Source: Alphaproteobacteria bacterium
GTDB taxonomy: Bacteria; Pseudomonadota; Alphaproteobacteria; Rickettsiales; JABSSG01
Reading direction: 5' to 3'
DNA: 64,000 bases
NCBI GenBank assembly: GCA_030426905.1
Contig: JAUHXQ010000005.1
Location: 19,116 to 83,115 of the forward strand
Below the pieces are notes generated by a model. The model was not told where the DNA came from. It searched no databases and saw only the letters and a program-made list of their open reading frames with translations. Position numbers and translations under genes: made by a program. This document shows positions 1 through 9,780 of this stretch, piece after piece; positions within the stretch are counted from its first letter, which is position 1; each line of letters opens with the position of its first letter.

Positions 1-468
1 CCAGAAGCAATGTTATTTGGCAATCCACTCGCACAAGCAGCGTGTGCTGCTGATTGTCTGGCTGCAAACAGCAAATTACCAAGGGATGAGCTATTTTGGT
101 GTGCAGGTTGTCAGGGGTCAATGTATCCGTTTACAGGAACTATTATGACTCATTATAGCGGAGTACAAGCAAGTCAGCTTGTAGTACAGAAGATGATGGC
201 AAAGCTACATAGACAGCTACTTATGTTAAGAACAAGTGGTACTAGTGATAAAGAGATTTGTGACAAATCCCTTGCCCCTAAAATAAAGAAAACACAATAC
301 CGAATACAGATGACTTATCCCAAAACGGACTCTACATGTCATCCTTTAGGTAAAACAACTATTAGATCTGAGATAGGGGTTGAAAAGCCCTATATAGGCG
401 AGGATTTTAGTTATTTAATTTGGCGAAAAAGGAACTGCTGCGCGACCGTTCCTATCGCGGGTAAATGA
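1..468 (+). CDS. traU: TraU, F-type conjugation pilus assembly protein (3' end only)
   Basis: This is the C-terminal part of TraU, an exported protein needed for DNA transfer through the F-type type IV secretion channel. The reading frame is open from base 1, so the gene begins outside the window. The Cys-rich segment with WCAGCQGSMYPFTG is characteristic of TraU, as are the many paired cysteines, which probably form disulfides in the periplasm. It is followed within 35 bases by the next gene, and the whole plus-strand series down to 15174 has trbC, traN, traF, traH and traG in F-plasmid-like order. The family call is firm; the N-terminal signal sequence cannot be seen. Confidence 0.88.
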   Translation, partial: PEAMLFGNPLAQAACAADCLAANSKLPRDELFWCAGCQGSMYPFTGTIMTHYSGVQASQLVVQKMMAKLHRQLLMLRTSGTSDKEICDKSLAPKIKKTQYRIQMTYPKTDSTCHPLGKTTIRSEIGVEKPYIGEDFSYLIWRKRNCCATVPIAGK

Positions 469-500
469 TACAAAATATAAATTAATAGATGGAGAATAAT

Positions 501-914
501 ATGCAAAATTTTAGAAGATTACTAATGAAAAAGTACAAAATATTGATGTTGAGCTTAGTAATGCTATGTGCTGGGATTTTATCAGCGTCCACATGGAGTG
601 AGAAAAGAAGAATATATCTTCAAACAGATCCCAACACTCTATATCTAGAAAAAGCAATGTCAGGGGTTAGAAGAAATTTTGAAGATTTTGTTCGCGCTTC
701 ACTTGCAATACATGGTGTCTGTTGGGACAACAGTAATTTTCCAATTAAATTTGATAAGAATTATAAGGTCGATTTAGATCATTCAGCTCATAAATTAGCA
801 GCACATGTTGCGTCTGTAGCAAAATATATAGAAAAGGGATATCACCCAAGAGGTGTAACCTCATGTAGAGGATTTGCAGCCGATGTTTCTGATTACATGA
901 TAGGAAAAATGTGA
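501..914 (+). CDS. Small exported protein of the conjugation operon
   Basis: A 137-residue protein lying between traU and trbC. The start at 501 is preferred because GGAG lies six bases upstream; the in-frame ATG at 489 overlaps that ribosome binding site. Residues 9-30 form a signal peptide (two lysines, then LMLSLVMLCAGILSAS), so the product is probably periplasmic. The mature part has two cysteines and no domain I recognise. Its position inside the tra operon suggests a role in pilus or channel assembly, but that is inference from context only. Confidence 0.6.
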   Translation: MQNFRRLLMKKYKILMLSLVMLCAGILSASTWSEKRRIYLQTDPNTLYLEKAMSGVRRNFEDFVRASLAIHGVCWDNSNFPIKFDKNYKVDLDHSAHKLAAHVASVAKYIEKGYHPRGVTSCRGFAADVSDYMIGKM

Positions 915-918
915 AGAT

Positions 919-1749
919 ATGGATGAAATATATATGAAAGATAATAAACAAAGCCCTAGCTATATAAAAAAGCAGTACATTGCTCTAGTGGCAATGGCTA
1001 TCGCTGTGGTAGTAAATCCTTGCGTTGCTTTGCATCATTCGCATAACAAGATGTTTGGTCCATCTCAATCCTCTGCTTCAGTCAAAAAATTAGAGCGAGA
1101 GCTAGATGAAAAACAGGATCAATTTGAAAGGCATATCAAAGACCACGAGCCGGACATCAAGAAATTAAATTCTAATGTTAAAGTCGCATATCAAGATATT
1201 AAAGAAATACATGAACTGCAAGCAAAGACATTGCCTAAAATTGAGGCAAAGCAAAGAGAGTTAATGCAGAGCTTAAAAGTGAAACCTGAATGTTCATGCG
1301 GTGATGACAATGATAATCATGTAAAAACAGATGCTGACATTCAACATCCCTTTAAAGATGCCTCTATTTATGTTTTTGTTTCTTATTCTATGAATGAGAA
1401 AAACATTATAGATTTAGGAAAAGAAGCCTCTAAATACGGAGCCCACTTAGTTTTAAGAGGATTTGTAGATAATAGCTATATTAAAACAGCCAATATTTTT
1501 CAAAAATTCATGAGTGAGACAGGGCAGGGGATATCAGTTGATCCAGAGCTTTTTAAAACATTTGCTATAGATAAGGTGCCAACTTTTGTTGTGGCTAGAG
1601 CATATCATTTGCAAAACAACGACGATAATACGCAACCAATGCACGATAAGTTGTCAGGTAATGTGAGTCTTGAATATGCAATTAGAAAATTTAAAACGCG
1701 CGGGAGTATTGCAAAGCAAGCAAATACTAAGAGGATAAAAACAAAATGA
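919..1749 (+). CDS. trbC: TrbC-like F-type pilus assembly protein
   Basis: The C-terminal half (about residues 145-255) matches the F-type TrbC family, a thioredoxin-fold periplasmic protein that works with TraW in pilus assembly. Visible signs are a strand SIYVFVSYSM, the segment LVLRGFVDNSYIKTA and a cis-proline-type loop VPTFVVAR; no CxxC active site is present, as usual for TrbC. One membrane segment lies near residues 18-36, followed by a charged coiled-coil stretch around residues 50-115. The stop overlaps the next start by four bases (ATGA), indicating translational coupling. The N-terminal coiled coil is longer than in the F plasmid protein. Confidence 0.8.
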   Translation: MDEIYMKDNKQSPSYIKKQYIALVAMAIAVVVNPCVALHHSHNKMFGPSQSSASVKKLERELDEKQDQFERHIKDHEPDIKKLNSNVKVAYQDIKEIHELQAKTLPKIEAKQRELMQSLKVKPECSCGDDNDNHVKTDADIQHPFKDASIYVFVSYSMNEKNIIDLGKEASKYGAHLVLRGFVDNSYIKTANIFQKFMSETGQGISVDPELFKTFAIDKVPTFVVARAYHLQNNDDNTQPMHDKLSGNVSLEYAIRKFKTRGSIAKQANTKRIKTK

Positions 1750-3008
1750 TAAAGAATGTGCTTACTATATTTGTTCTATCAATGTTTGTATTAAACTTTA
1801 GTTTTGCTGAAGATTTTGATGCAAAAATAAAAGACTATGAAGCTTTTGCAGAGAACTTTGCAAAAGAAAAGGCAGGTAGTGTTGAAGGTGCAAATGGAGA
1901 TAATTTATATCAACAGCAGTTAAAGCCTCAAGAGTCAGATAGAAAGTTTGTAGATAAAAATAAAGAGAAATACAAATTCTTGAGTAAGGATGAAATTTTA
2001 GATGCATCCAAAGAAAAATTAGGTCAGGAAATATCAAAAGGCAATGTTGATGATCCAAATGCTATTCATCATAAAGATTTAAATCAAGCCGCAACGAACA
2101 AATCCATGAGAGGAGATAGAGGGTCTCAAGATAAATCTAAAACTACACCAAAGGAATATCTGAGTATTGCAAGCAAAACTGATAAAGACAGAAGAGTTTA
2201 CAAAAAAGATCTAGAAGAAAAACAAATTATGGATGCTTTGAATGTTATCAAAGATCCCGCAAAAGAATTTAAAAAGCAGGGAATAAATCCAGACTGCACG
2301 GAAGAAGATATAGACGTTCAAGCTTCTTTAAAACCAAAGGTAGAAAAATATAAGGTAAACGAAAAAATTACTAAAACTGAGGAAGAGGAGAAAATTTGTC
2401 AAGAATCAGAGCCAGTTCCTTTTGAATGTCCTCGTCAGTTAAAGCTAACCTGCAATCGCATCAAAGAATGTGATGCTGGGGGCATTGTTAAGGATTCTGT
2501 TGCAAGCGATATGAAATTTGAATATCACTATCCAGTTTTAACGATAGGTACAATTTCAGATAACTATTGGTGTGGACATTGCCAGACTATAGATAAAAAA
2601 ACGACATTTAAGATTCGTAATCTTGCTAAGATAAAAGAGTTCAAAATAACACAAGTAGGGTTTGATGATCACTTATGGATTAAAATAAATGATAGCACAG
2701 TATATGTTGGTCCTAGCGGTGGAGATAAGATAGAGCTTACTCAAATAAAATGGATTTTTGGCACTTATACTCTTGTTTCATATGGCAGCGGCACTAATTC
2801 GTGTGAACTTGGTACTAATTGGAATGTGGATACAAATATTGATTTGAAACCATATCTAAAAGAAGGAGATAACGATATATGGATGCGAGTTATTGTATCC
2901 GGTTGTGGTGAAGGTTGGATGAAAATTCATGCACGGCAAGATTGCTGTGATAATTGGTTAGAGACATGGGAAGACAAATGCGAGAAGGATTTAAAAGAGT
3001 TTGGGTAG
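1746..3008 (+). CDS. traN: TraN-like mating-pair stabilization protein, N-terminal half
   Basis: TraN is a large Cys-rich outer-membrane protein that stabilises contact with the recipient cell. This product has a signal peptide (residues 1-21, ending FSFAED), a charged low-complexity region to about residue 170, then the Cys-rich TraN middle region with CPRQLKLTCNRIKEC, YWCGHC and a final DCCDNWLETWEDKC. In F-like TraN the cysteine-rich chain continues directly from here, but this frame stops and the rest is in the next, overlapping gene. The beta-sandwich-like part from about 255 to 400 carries no other known motif. The split could be natural or a frameshift; see the next gene. Confidence 0.7.
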   Translation: MIKNVLTIFVLSMFVLNFSFAEDFDAKIKDYEAFAENFAKEKAGSVEGANGDNLYQQQLKPQESDRKFVDKNKEKYKFLSKDEILDASKEKLGQEISKGNVDDPNAIHHKDLNQAATNKSMRGDRGSQDKSKTTPKEYLSIASKTDKDRRVYKKDLEEKQIMDALNVIKDPAKEFKKQGINPDCTEEDIDVQASLKPKVEKYKVNEKITKTEEEEKICQESEPVPFECPRQLKLTCNRIKECDAGGIVKDSVASDMKFEYHYPVLTIGTISDNYWCGHCQTIDKKTTFKIRNLAKIKEFKITQVGFDDHLWIKINDSTVYVGPSGGDKIELTQIKWIFGTYTLVSYGSGTNSCELGTNWNVDTNIDLKPYLKEGDNDIWMRVIVSGCGEGWMKIHARQDCCDNWLETWEDKCEKDLKEFG

Positions 3009-4168
3009 TATTAATAGGATTTTTCCTTATGCAAAATGTGTTTGCAATGGATTGTAAAACTATAGGTTCTCGTTGTATAGATGGTCCAGAAGAAAGAGAG
3101 GTTGATGGTTATAGAGTGTTTAAAGATTGTTGGAAATATGAAGATAGTTTTGAGTGTAAATATCCATCAGAAGATAATTGCCAAACTTTACGAGAGCAGG
3201 GATGCACTCGTATTACACAAAAAAGCGAGAATGAAAATATAGAAGAATGTATCAAAAAATATGGTACTACAGATAAATGCCTAAATTATCAAAAAAACTA
3301 TGTCTGTTACAAAGAGGTAGAGGTAACAGAGGAACAAGAGCGTATAAGGCTGATAAACAAAAAACAAAATAAGAAAGTAAAATGCACCAAGGACATTAAA
3401 TGTCTAGATGGCAGCTGTTTTTCTAGTGAGAGCGATGAAGAGAAAGAGCAAAGAAATCTAGCAAATAATCAGGATATGTTAAATGCTATAACTCAAATGA
3501 CAGCAGCTCGCGATATGGCAAAAGATCAAGTATTAGGGAAAGAAGGAGAGAGCATAGTTTCTGTATTTAAAGGTGAAGACATGAGATGTAGGAAAAATAA
3601 AACTTTAAAGTTTAGAGATTGCTGTGGAATAAAACCTGGTTGGGGAGTCAAGATTGGTCTTGCTAGATGTAATGCTGATGCAAAAGCAATGTTAGAGAGA
3701 AGAGAAGCGGGGCATTGCGTAGATCTTGGTACATATTGTGCTGAAAAATGGCCCCTAGTAGGGTGCGTTGCTCATAAACAGACATATTGCTGTTTTAGTG
3801 GCAAATTACAAAGAATTATTCATGAGCAGGGAAGACGCGATCAATTAGGAATTAGCCTTGGTAGTGCAGAACATCCTGATTGTAGAGGTGTGACAGTAGA
3901 GGAATTATCTAGCCTTAATTTTGATAAAATCAACTTTAAAGAATTTTTTGAGGAGGTAGAAAAAAAATATCAAATGCCTGACATGAAAAGTGACAATCAA
4001 AGGGTAAGTGATGCATTTTCAAGTATACAGGAAGATTTTAAAAAGTCAGATGGCGAAAACATAGATCCCAAAGATAAGAAAAACCAAGTTCCTTTTAGGA
4101 ATAAGAAATTTAAAAGTGAGGTTATAGATGAAGAGACAGGTATTAGTTCTCATCGTTCTCATATGTAG
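2978..4168 (+). CDS. traN: TraN-like mating-pair stabilization protein, C-terminal half
   Basis: This frame continues the TraN pattern with CIDGPEEREVDG, a DCWKYEDSFEC block, CLDGSCF and the conserved C-terminal run FRDCCGIKPGWG ... HCVDLGTYCAEK ... CCFSGKLQRIIHEQGRRDQLG. The ATG at 2978 is chosen because it directly starts a good signal peptide (MREGFKRVWVVLIGFFLMQ, cleavage after NVFA) and has GGAAG upstream. The open frame reaches back to 2954. The gene overlaps the upstream half by 31 bases in another frame. A usable signal peptide at exactly the break argues that the two halves are exported separately, rather than being a sequencing frameshift. It overlaps traF by 41 bases. Confidence 0.78.
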   Translation: MREGFKRVWVVLIGFFLMQNVFAMDCKTIGSRCIDGPEEREVDGYRVFKDCWKYEDSFECKYPSEDNCQTLREQGCTRITQKSENENIEECIKKYGTTDKCLNYQKNYVCYKEVEVTEEQERIRLINKKQNKKVKCTKDIKCLDGSCFSSESDEEKEQRNLANNQDMLNAITQMTAARDMAKDQVLGKEGESIVSVFKGEDMRCRKNKTLKFRDCCGIKPGWGVKIGLARCNADAKAMLERREAGHCVDLGTYCAEKWPLVGCVAHKQTYCCFSGKLQRIIHEQGRRDQLGISLGSAEHPDCRGVTVEELSSLNFDKINFKEFFEEVEKKYQMPDMKSDNQRVSDAFSSIQEDFKKSDGENIDPKDKKNQVPFRNKKFKSEVIDEETGISSHRSHM

Positions 4169-4904
4169 CGTTTTTGTAGACGTAAATGCAGAAAGCTTCT
4201 TTAGCCATAAATATGAAGGCTGGCATTGGTATGAAGCAAAGAAAAGAGAATTACAAGAAAAGGCAAATGAAGTGAGTAACGTTAAAAGCAGCTCTTCGCC
4301 AACAGAACAAATAAAAGAAATGAGAGAAGTGCAGGAAAAATTGTTACATAAGGCACTTGTCGATCCAAGCGAAGCAAATATCGTTGAATATCTTCGTATA
4401 CAAAAGCTGATCTTGGATAGTAGCTATAGATTTACTCAAGGCTACCGCAGAGTGATGCAAACTCATCCCGAGTTGAATGAGACAACAAAATATCCAATTA
4501 CCCAAATTGGCAGTCAAATTTATCAGAAACAAAAGAAAGAGAAACATAAACGTATTTTGCAGCAAGCGTCTAAAACACATGGCCTCTTTTACTTTTATAA
4601 GACCTCATGTCCTCATTGTGAGCAATTTATTCCAGTTATCAAAATGTTTGCAGAGAAATATCGCTTTGAAATTATTCCTGTCTCGATTGATGGCAAGAAA
4701 CATGAGTTGTTACCAAAAACACAAAACAATCAGGTATTAGCGGCAAAGCTAAATGTAGCAGCGGTGCCAGCTGTATATTTGGTAGAGCCGAAAACAAATA
4801 GCATTATTCCAGCTTCATTTGGATATACAGCTCTAGATGGATTGGAAGAAAAAGTAAGCTTTATATATCAAGAAATGACAAGGGGGCGCAATGCAGAAGA
4901 GTAA
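4128..4904 (+). CDS. traF: TraF, thioredoxin-like pilus assembly protein
   Basis: A 258-residue exported thioredoxin-fold protein of the F-type secretion channel. A signal peptide occupies residues 1-21. The C-terminal half has FYKTSCPHCEQFIPV with a CPHC redox pair near residue 160 and a cis-proline loop VPAVYLVEP near 218, so unlike TraF of F plasmid, which lacks the CxxC pair, this one looks competent for disulfide exchange. That fits the cysteine-rich TraU and TraN made by the same operon. The start lies inside the traN 3' end, and the stop overlaps traH by 14 bases. Confidence 0.88.
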   Translation: MKRQVLVLIVLICSVFVDVNAESFFSHKYEGWHWYEAKKRELQEKANEVSNVKSSSSPTEQIKEMREVQEKLLHKALVDPSEANIVEYLRIQKLILDSSYRFTQGYRRVMQTHPELNETTKYPITQIGSQIYQKQKKEKHKRILQQASKTHGLFYFYKTSCPHCEQFIPVIKMFAEKYRFEIIPVSIDGKKHELLPKTQNNQVLAAKLNVAAVPAVYLVEPKTNSIIPASFGYTALDGLEEKVSFIYQEMTRGRNAEE

Positions 4905-6336
4905 ATCTTTGTTATCCTTAAGGTTAACAGTAGCGATGTTCGCTATCTTAAAGTTGTCTATTTTTACTCAAATTGCAGAAGCAAATGTTGCGGAAGATCT
5001 AGATGAAACCTTTAGAAGCTTAAATATGGATACCAATATTACCTCTGCAGGAAGCTTTAAAGATCAAACAGGTGGTTATTACACAGGAGGCAGTATATTT
5101 GCAAGAGTACCTGCTAAAAACACTAATATCGCAAATGTTCAACTACCTTCATATAACGCAGGTTGCGGGGGTATAGATATATTTACAGGAGCGCTTAGTT
5201 TTTTAAACGCAGGAGAGCTAGTCAATAACATGAAGGCAGCAATTCCTGCAGCAGGTGGTTATGCCTTTGCTATGGCCATGCAAACATATACTCCTCAGCT
5301 TTATAACGTAATGACAGAACTGCAGGATTGGGCTCAGAAGATAAATTCACTTAACATAAATTCCTGCGAAACAGCACAGCTTGCAGTGGGTGGTATGTGG
5401 CCTAGAAGTGATGCAGCCTCTAAACATCTATGCAGCACTCTTGGTAGTTCTAGTGGAATGGTTACAGATTGGGTTAAGGCAAGACATGAATGTGGGCTAG
5501 AGGATAGTAGAAAAGATATAAACAAACAAAAAGAAAAAGGAGATGGATTTAAAGACCAACTAGGAGAAGAATTTAATCTTGTTTGGAAGGCTATACAAAA
5601 AAATGACTTTTTAGCAAAGGATGAAAAACTTGCAGAATTCTTTATGAGTGTATCTGGCACTATAGTTAAGATCAAAGATCAAAAAGTTCCAAAAAACTAT
5701 CCATCTCTTGCAATAAAAAGAGAGTTAATACAGATGCTTGTTTTAGGACAAGCATCTCGAAAAAACCAAAAAGGTAGCTCCGCATCTGAAATATATACAT
5801 GCGATGACAAGCAAGAAGATAAATGTTTGTATCCAAAAAAGATAAGCTTTGTTATGAAGCAGGAAGATTCTCTTTCCTATAAGGTAGAACAAATACTAAC
5901 AGAGCTTTCAAAAAAAGTTATTGCAGATGAAGAGGCAAGCCCACGAGAGATAGGGCTAGTTGAATCAACAGACATTCCAATTATGAAAATAATTGCAATT
6001 GAAGCTGCTTATAAAAGAGGAGCAGCCCCTATATCAGTTCTAGAATATACCGACGCTATTAGTTATGACATCTTGCTTAAATACCTGCAGACCATTTTAG
6101 ATCTAGTTGCAAGCTCACTTAGTGAATTAGAAAAAGTGCAAATTGAAGCTGATACGATCACTCAGTTTAAAACTGAAATAAGGGATGTTAGAAGTCAGAT
6201 AGTAGAAGAGAGGAACTCAATGTTCCAAAAAATAATAACCGCACTCGACATTGTGAAGAAAACTCAAGTCTATGAAAGAGAGTTGCAAACCACATTCAAC
6301 GAATACTCAAATTTAAAGGACAGAGATGGATCATAA
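4891..6336 (+). CDS. traH: TraH, F-type conjugation protein
   Basis: A 481-residue periplasmic protein required for pilus extension. A signal peptide ends around residue 32 (IAEANVAED). Family signs are the GG-rich opening (TGGYYTGGSIFARVP), the segment YNAGCGGIDIFTGALSF and INSCETAQ. The last 100 residues are strongly helical and charged, as expected for the C-terminal coiled coil of TraH. Gene length agrees with the F-plasmid homologue. It overlaps traF upstream and traG downstream (11 bases), so it is translated as part of the same operon. Confidence 0.9.
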   Translation: MQKSKSLLSLRLTVAMFAILKLSIFTQIAEANVAEDLDETFRSLNMDTNITSAGSFKDQTGGYYTGGSIFARVPAKNTNIANVQLPSYNAGCGGIDIFTGALSFLNAGELVNNMKAAIPAAGGYAFAMAMQTYTPQLYNVMTELQDWAQKINSLNINSCETAQLAVGGMWPRSDAASKHLCSTLGSSSGMVTDWVKARHECGLEDSRKDINKQKEKGDGFKDQLGEEFNLVWKAIQKNDFLAKDEKLAEFFMSVSGTIVKIKDQKVPKNYPSLAIKRELIQMLVLGQASRKNQKGSSASEIYTCDDKQEDKCLYPKKISFVMKQEDSLSYKVEQILTELSKKVIADEEASPREIGLVESTDIPIMKIIAIEAAYKRGAAPISVLEYTDAISYDILLKYLQTILDLVASSLSELEKVQIEADTITQFKTEIRDVRSQIVEERNSMFQKIITALDIVKKTQVYERELQTTFNEYSNLKDRDGS

Positions 6337-9112
6337 CATAATCTATAGCTATGGCGGAGGAGAGGTACTGTACTATGTATTTAACGGAATTGCTGCAATT
6401 CTTGGAGGTACAAGCGTTGATTCTACGTTTATGCAAATACTCAAGCTTGCATCTACAATAGGGGGTTTTTGGATTATCGTGACTATCGCAATAAGAAATA
6501 GTGTTACAGCAGGGATCAGCTGGTTTATGTGGTTTTTGCTTGCAACTGAAATGCTATTTATTCCGAAGGTGCCAATTTTGATAAAAGATCCTGTAACTAG
6601 ATTTGAACGAAAGGTTGATAACATACCCTTTGGTCTTGCTTTTATTTCGGGATTCTTTAGTCAATTTGGTCAAATCATGACTGAAAAAATGGAGCAAAAC
6701 TTCTCTCTACCTGATGACTTTAAATACCATAAGACTGGTTCTGTATTCGCATCACGTCTTATTAGCTCAATGGATAAGGCAAGGATCACAAGTGCCGACT
6801 TTGCAGAAACGATGCATAGCTTTGTAAACCAATGTGTTGTCATTCCTGCAATGATAGGTAAGAAATATACTATAGATGAGCTTAGAGATTCCAATGATGT
6901 ATGGAAGCTTATAAAAACAAATGCACCTAAGAATATGAGATTTACATATAAGGAGCCATATTCACATGACGCACCAAAGCTTATGCGCTGCAAAGAAGGA
7001 GCAGAAGAACTAGATAAACACATCAAGAATGAGGTTAGTAAAGTCTCTGTAAAGCTTGCTAAAACCAATTTGCCTGATTTCATAGCGTCAATAGTTGCAA
7101 GACAAGGAGAGTCTTCAAGAAATGCAGGAATCACTCAAGCAAAGCAGCTGTTAGAGAGTTACATATCTAATACGTATTCTGAAATCAAGAATACCTCTAC
7201 CACTGCAGAGGAAGTATTAAAACAGCAAATGATGATTAACGCTATTATAGATGGCAGCAGCAATAAAGCAGCTAGAATGGGTGCCAACTCAAATTATGCG
7301 ACAGCTAAAGCAATGCTGCAGCAGAAAAACACCTACTCAATTATGGGCTTTTTAGCACAAGGACTGCCTATGGTAAAAACTGTATTTGAAGCATTATGCT
7401 ATGGATCATTTGTATTTATCATATTGCTATCTCTTATGCCTGCTGGTTATAAAATTTTATTCAACTATTTCCAAATTATCATGTGGCTACAATTATGGGC
7501 GCCACTAAATGCAATACTCAATCTCATTATAACTCTCACTGCTAAATCTAGAACTACAGATATGTTAGCAGGCACAGGAGTGACATGGGCAAACTCTGCT
7601 GGAATAATACAAATTAATGAAGACATGCATTCTTATGCAATGTACCTATCCATGTTGGTTCCTTTTATAGCGATTGCAATTGTAAAAGGCGGGGTATCAT
7701 CTTTTGTGCATCTTGCATCTCATATAGGAAGTGGTTATCAAGCAGCTGCAGCAAGTACTGCAGGAGAAGTGACATCTGGAAATATAAGTCTAGGTAACAT
7801 TAGTCAAAGACAAATGCATATTGATAATACTCAGATGTATCAAAATACAACCTCTCCTAACTTTAATACCGGACAACATACAGAAGTTATGCAAGATGGC
7901 AGCATAAAAAAACTCACTGCAGATGGGAGCTTAGTATATCAATCTGGCACTGGAACCACTGTCTCAACTTTTCCAACTACTATGTCGATGAAGAATGCTA
8001 TGTCCAATCAGATAAATGAAGGCATTGCGACCGAACAAAGCGCTATTGCATCTAGAAACAAAGAAATATCTGATGCTGAATCAGTAACAGAAAGACAAAC
8101 AGCAGACTTTATTGAAAGAGCAACAATAGCTCAAAATAGTGGTAGAAGTTATGATTTTGGAGAATCGACTACAAGTGCTAAGAGTATTCAAAATATTCTT
8201 GATTTTAGTAAAAATTTACAAGAGAGATTTGGGTTTAGCGAAAAACAAGCCTCAGCAATTACTGCGGGTATTAGTGGTTCATTAGGAGCTGATAATAGTA
8301 AATTTAAAGCAATAATAAGCTGGGCAATTTCTGGTAATGCAGGCATGAATTATTCGACAGACGCTCAGAGAGACCAGGCTGTAAGCGATGTTATTGATTA
8401 TTATAAAAAAAGTGGGTATAGCGAAAGCCTAGACTCAATATCTAAAGCCTCTAAGGATGCTAAGTTTGGGGAAAGCGAAACAGAAGATCAGGCCTTACAA
8501 GAAGGATTAAGCGCATCATATGATAAAATACAATCTTTACGTATACAAAATTCAATTTCTGAGCAAAATATAGATAGGCACAACAAAATTCTTTCCTTTG
8601 TACAATCTTCTGGATTTAATCTCGATAAGGTTGTTAACCAAGATTTCTTAAATTGGTTATCAACTCGTGAAGACATAAGAGGTAATGTCTATGGAACTGA
8701 AACTGCAAGAAAAATGATCTCTAGATGGGATAGTAATGCGCAAATGTATTGGGGAAAATATGTTGGCAATCAACTTTCAGATTTATCAACTCAAATATCA
8801 AAAGGACAAACTAATATTAGTAGCACTTACGAACGTACAAATATAGGAGGACTAGACAAACAAGGAGTATTTGATTCGGTAAGGTCAACAGCTAGTGCCA
8901 AGGGAGTAACAGCAACAGTTTTACAGAATCAAGATTTAAAAGAGAAAGTTGAAGGTAAGTTAGATCAGTCCTCTAGAGAAATCGAGAAACAAGGAAATCA
9001 ACATACTAAAAACTATGAAACTCAACAATCTAAAACAGATCAGAACTATGATGAAAATCTAGTTACTAGCGCTTTAAGCAACATTATGAACACAAATAAG
9101 CACGAGAAATGA
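6326..9112 (+). CDS. traG: TraG, mating-pair formation and stabilization protein
   Basis: A 928-residue inner-membrane protein, the same size as F TraG. The N-terminal part has membrane segments around residues 15-75 and again around 345-460 (for example YGSFVFIILLSLMP and WLQLWAPLNAILNLIITL). The C-terminal 450 residues are hydrophilic, rich in Ser, Gln and Asn, and predicted periplasmic; in the F plasmid this part contacts TraN and the recipient. The start overlaps the traH stop. It is the last gene of the uninterrupted channel-assembly series; an opposite-strand gene follows. Confidence 0.88.
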   Translation: MDHNIIYSYGGGEVLYYVFNGIAAILGGTSVDSTFMQILKLASTIGGFWIIVTIAIRNSVTAGISWFMWFLLATEMLFIPKVPILIKDPVTRFERKVDNIPFGLAFISGFFSQFGQIMTEKMEQNFSLPDDFKYHKTGSVFASRLISSMDKARITSADFAETMHSFVNQCVVIPAMIGKKYTIDELRDSNDVWKLIKTNAPKNMRFTYKEPYSHDAPKLMRCKEGAEELDKHIKNEVSKVSVKLAKTNLPDFIASIVARQGESSRNAGITQAKQLLESYISNTYSEIKNTSTTAEEVLKQQMMINAIIDGSSNKAARMGANSNYATAKAMLQQKNTYSIMGFLAQGLPMVKTVFEALCYGSFVFIILLSLMPAGYKILFNYFQIIMWLQLWAPLNAILNLIITLTAKSRTTDMLAGTGVTWANSAGIIQINEDMHSYAMYLSMLVPFIAIAIVKGGVSSFVHLASHIGSGYQAAAASTAGEVTSGNISLGNISQRQMHIDNTQMYQNTTSPNFNTGQHTEVMQDGSIKKLTADGSLVYQSGTGTTVSTFPTTMSMKNAMSNQINEGIATEQSAIASRNKEISDAESVTERQTADFIERATIAQNSGRSYDFGESTTSAKSIQNILDFSKNLQERFGFSEKQASAITAGISGSLGADNSKFKAIISWAISGNAGMNYSTDAQRDQAVSDVIDYYKKSGYSESLDSISKASKDAKFGESETEDQALQEGLSASYDKIQSLRIQNSISEQNIDRHNKILSFVQSSGFNLDKVVNQDFLNWLSTREDIRGNVYGTETARKMISRWDSNAQMYWGKYVGNQLSDLSTQISKGQTNISSTYERTNIGGLDKQGVFDSVRSTASAKGVTATVLQNQDLKEKVEGKLDQSSREIEKQGNQHTKNYETQQSKTDQNYDENLVTSALSNIMNTNKHEK

Positions 9113-9120
9113 TCAATATC

Positions 9121-9705
9121 TTAATTTCTTGGATTAAAAGTATTGCATGGCAAGGATCTATAGACAGGATTCAAATACGTATCTGTAAGAAAATGCATAT
9201 CTTTTTTATGTTTTTCAGCATAAATATTTTGTATCCATTGATTATGTTGTTCTACAAAGGTGCCATTATCACTTGCCTTAAATTTAATTTCGTACAATGC
9301 AGACAAGGGAAATTTTAAACAAAAAACTATGGTGCGCGTTATGATTAATGGTAAGAACATAAATACATATTCAAGCAATATAGATGTATGCTGTGAAAAA
9401 GCAGCTGCCAAAAAGCATGTCATGAATAGGGCCATTCCTAATACAAAAAAAGATGATCCTACATCTTTCTTAAAACGTTTATTAGATCTTAAATCTTTAT
9501 ATGTACCTTTTTTCTTAACTGCCTTAGATGCAAAAAAGAACTTTGTAATAAAGAATTGTAACGGCATTAGAATAAAAAATAAAAGCAGATCCAATGCTAA
9601 AAATCTGGATATCACCATCGCTATCACAAAGATAAGCGATGTAGATATTAAGACATCCCTTTGGTCTTTATCTAGGCTTCTTAAAATTTTGGTTGCTGCT
9701 AACAT
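9121..9705 (-). CDS. Four-helix membrane protein, opposite strand, between traG and traD
   Basis: A 194-residue protein with four membrane segments (about residues 18-36, 37-55, 86-106 and 110-130) and a hydrophilic C-terminus. The minus strand is favoured because the overlapping plus-strand frames look like its antisense: their residues are polar where the minus frame gives clean membrane helices. I do not recognise the family. In the F plasmid the gap between traG and traD holds traS and traT, which exclude redundant mating, and TraS is a small inner-membrane protein, so this could be a positional analogue. That is inference; no sequence similarity to TraS is claimed. Confidence 0.6.
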   Translation of the reverse strand: MLAATKILRSLDKDQRDVLISTSLIFVIAMVISRFLALDLLLFFILMPLQFFITKFFFASKAVKKKGTYKDLRSNKRFKKDVGSSFFVLGMALFMTCFLAAAFSQHTSILLEYVFMFLPLIITRTIVFCLKFPLSALYEIKFKASDNGTFVEQHNQWIQNIYAEKHKKDMHFLTDTYLNPVYRSLPCNTFNPRN

Positions 9706-9780
9706 TTCATTTTTCTATTCAATTATCACAGCTTCATTATATCACAAATGGCAATATAGGAAAACAATGAAGGGGTTTCC

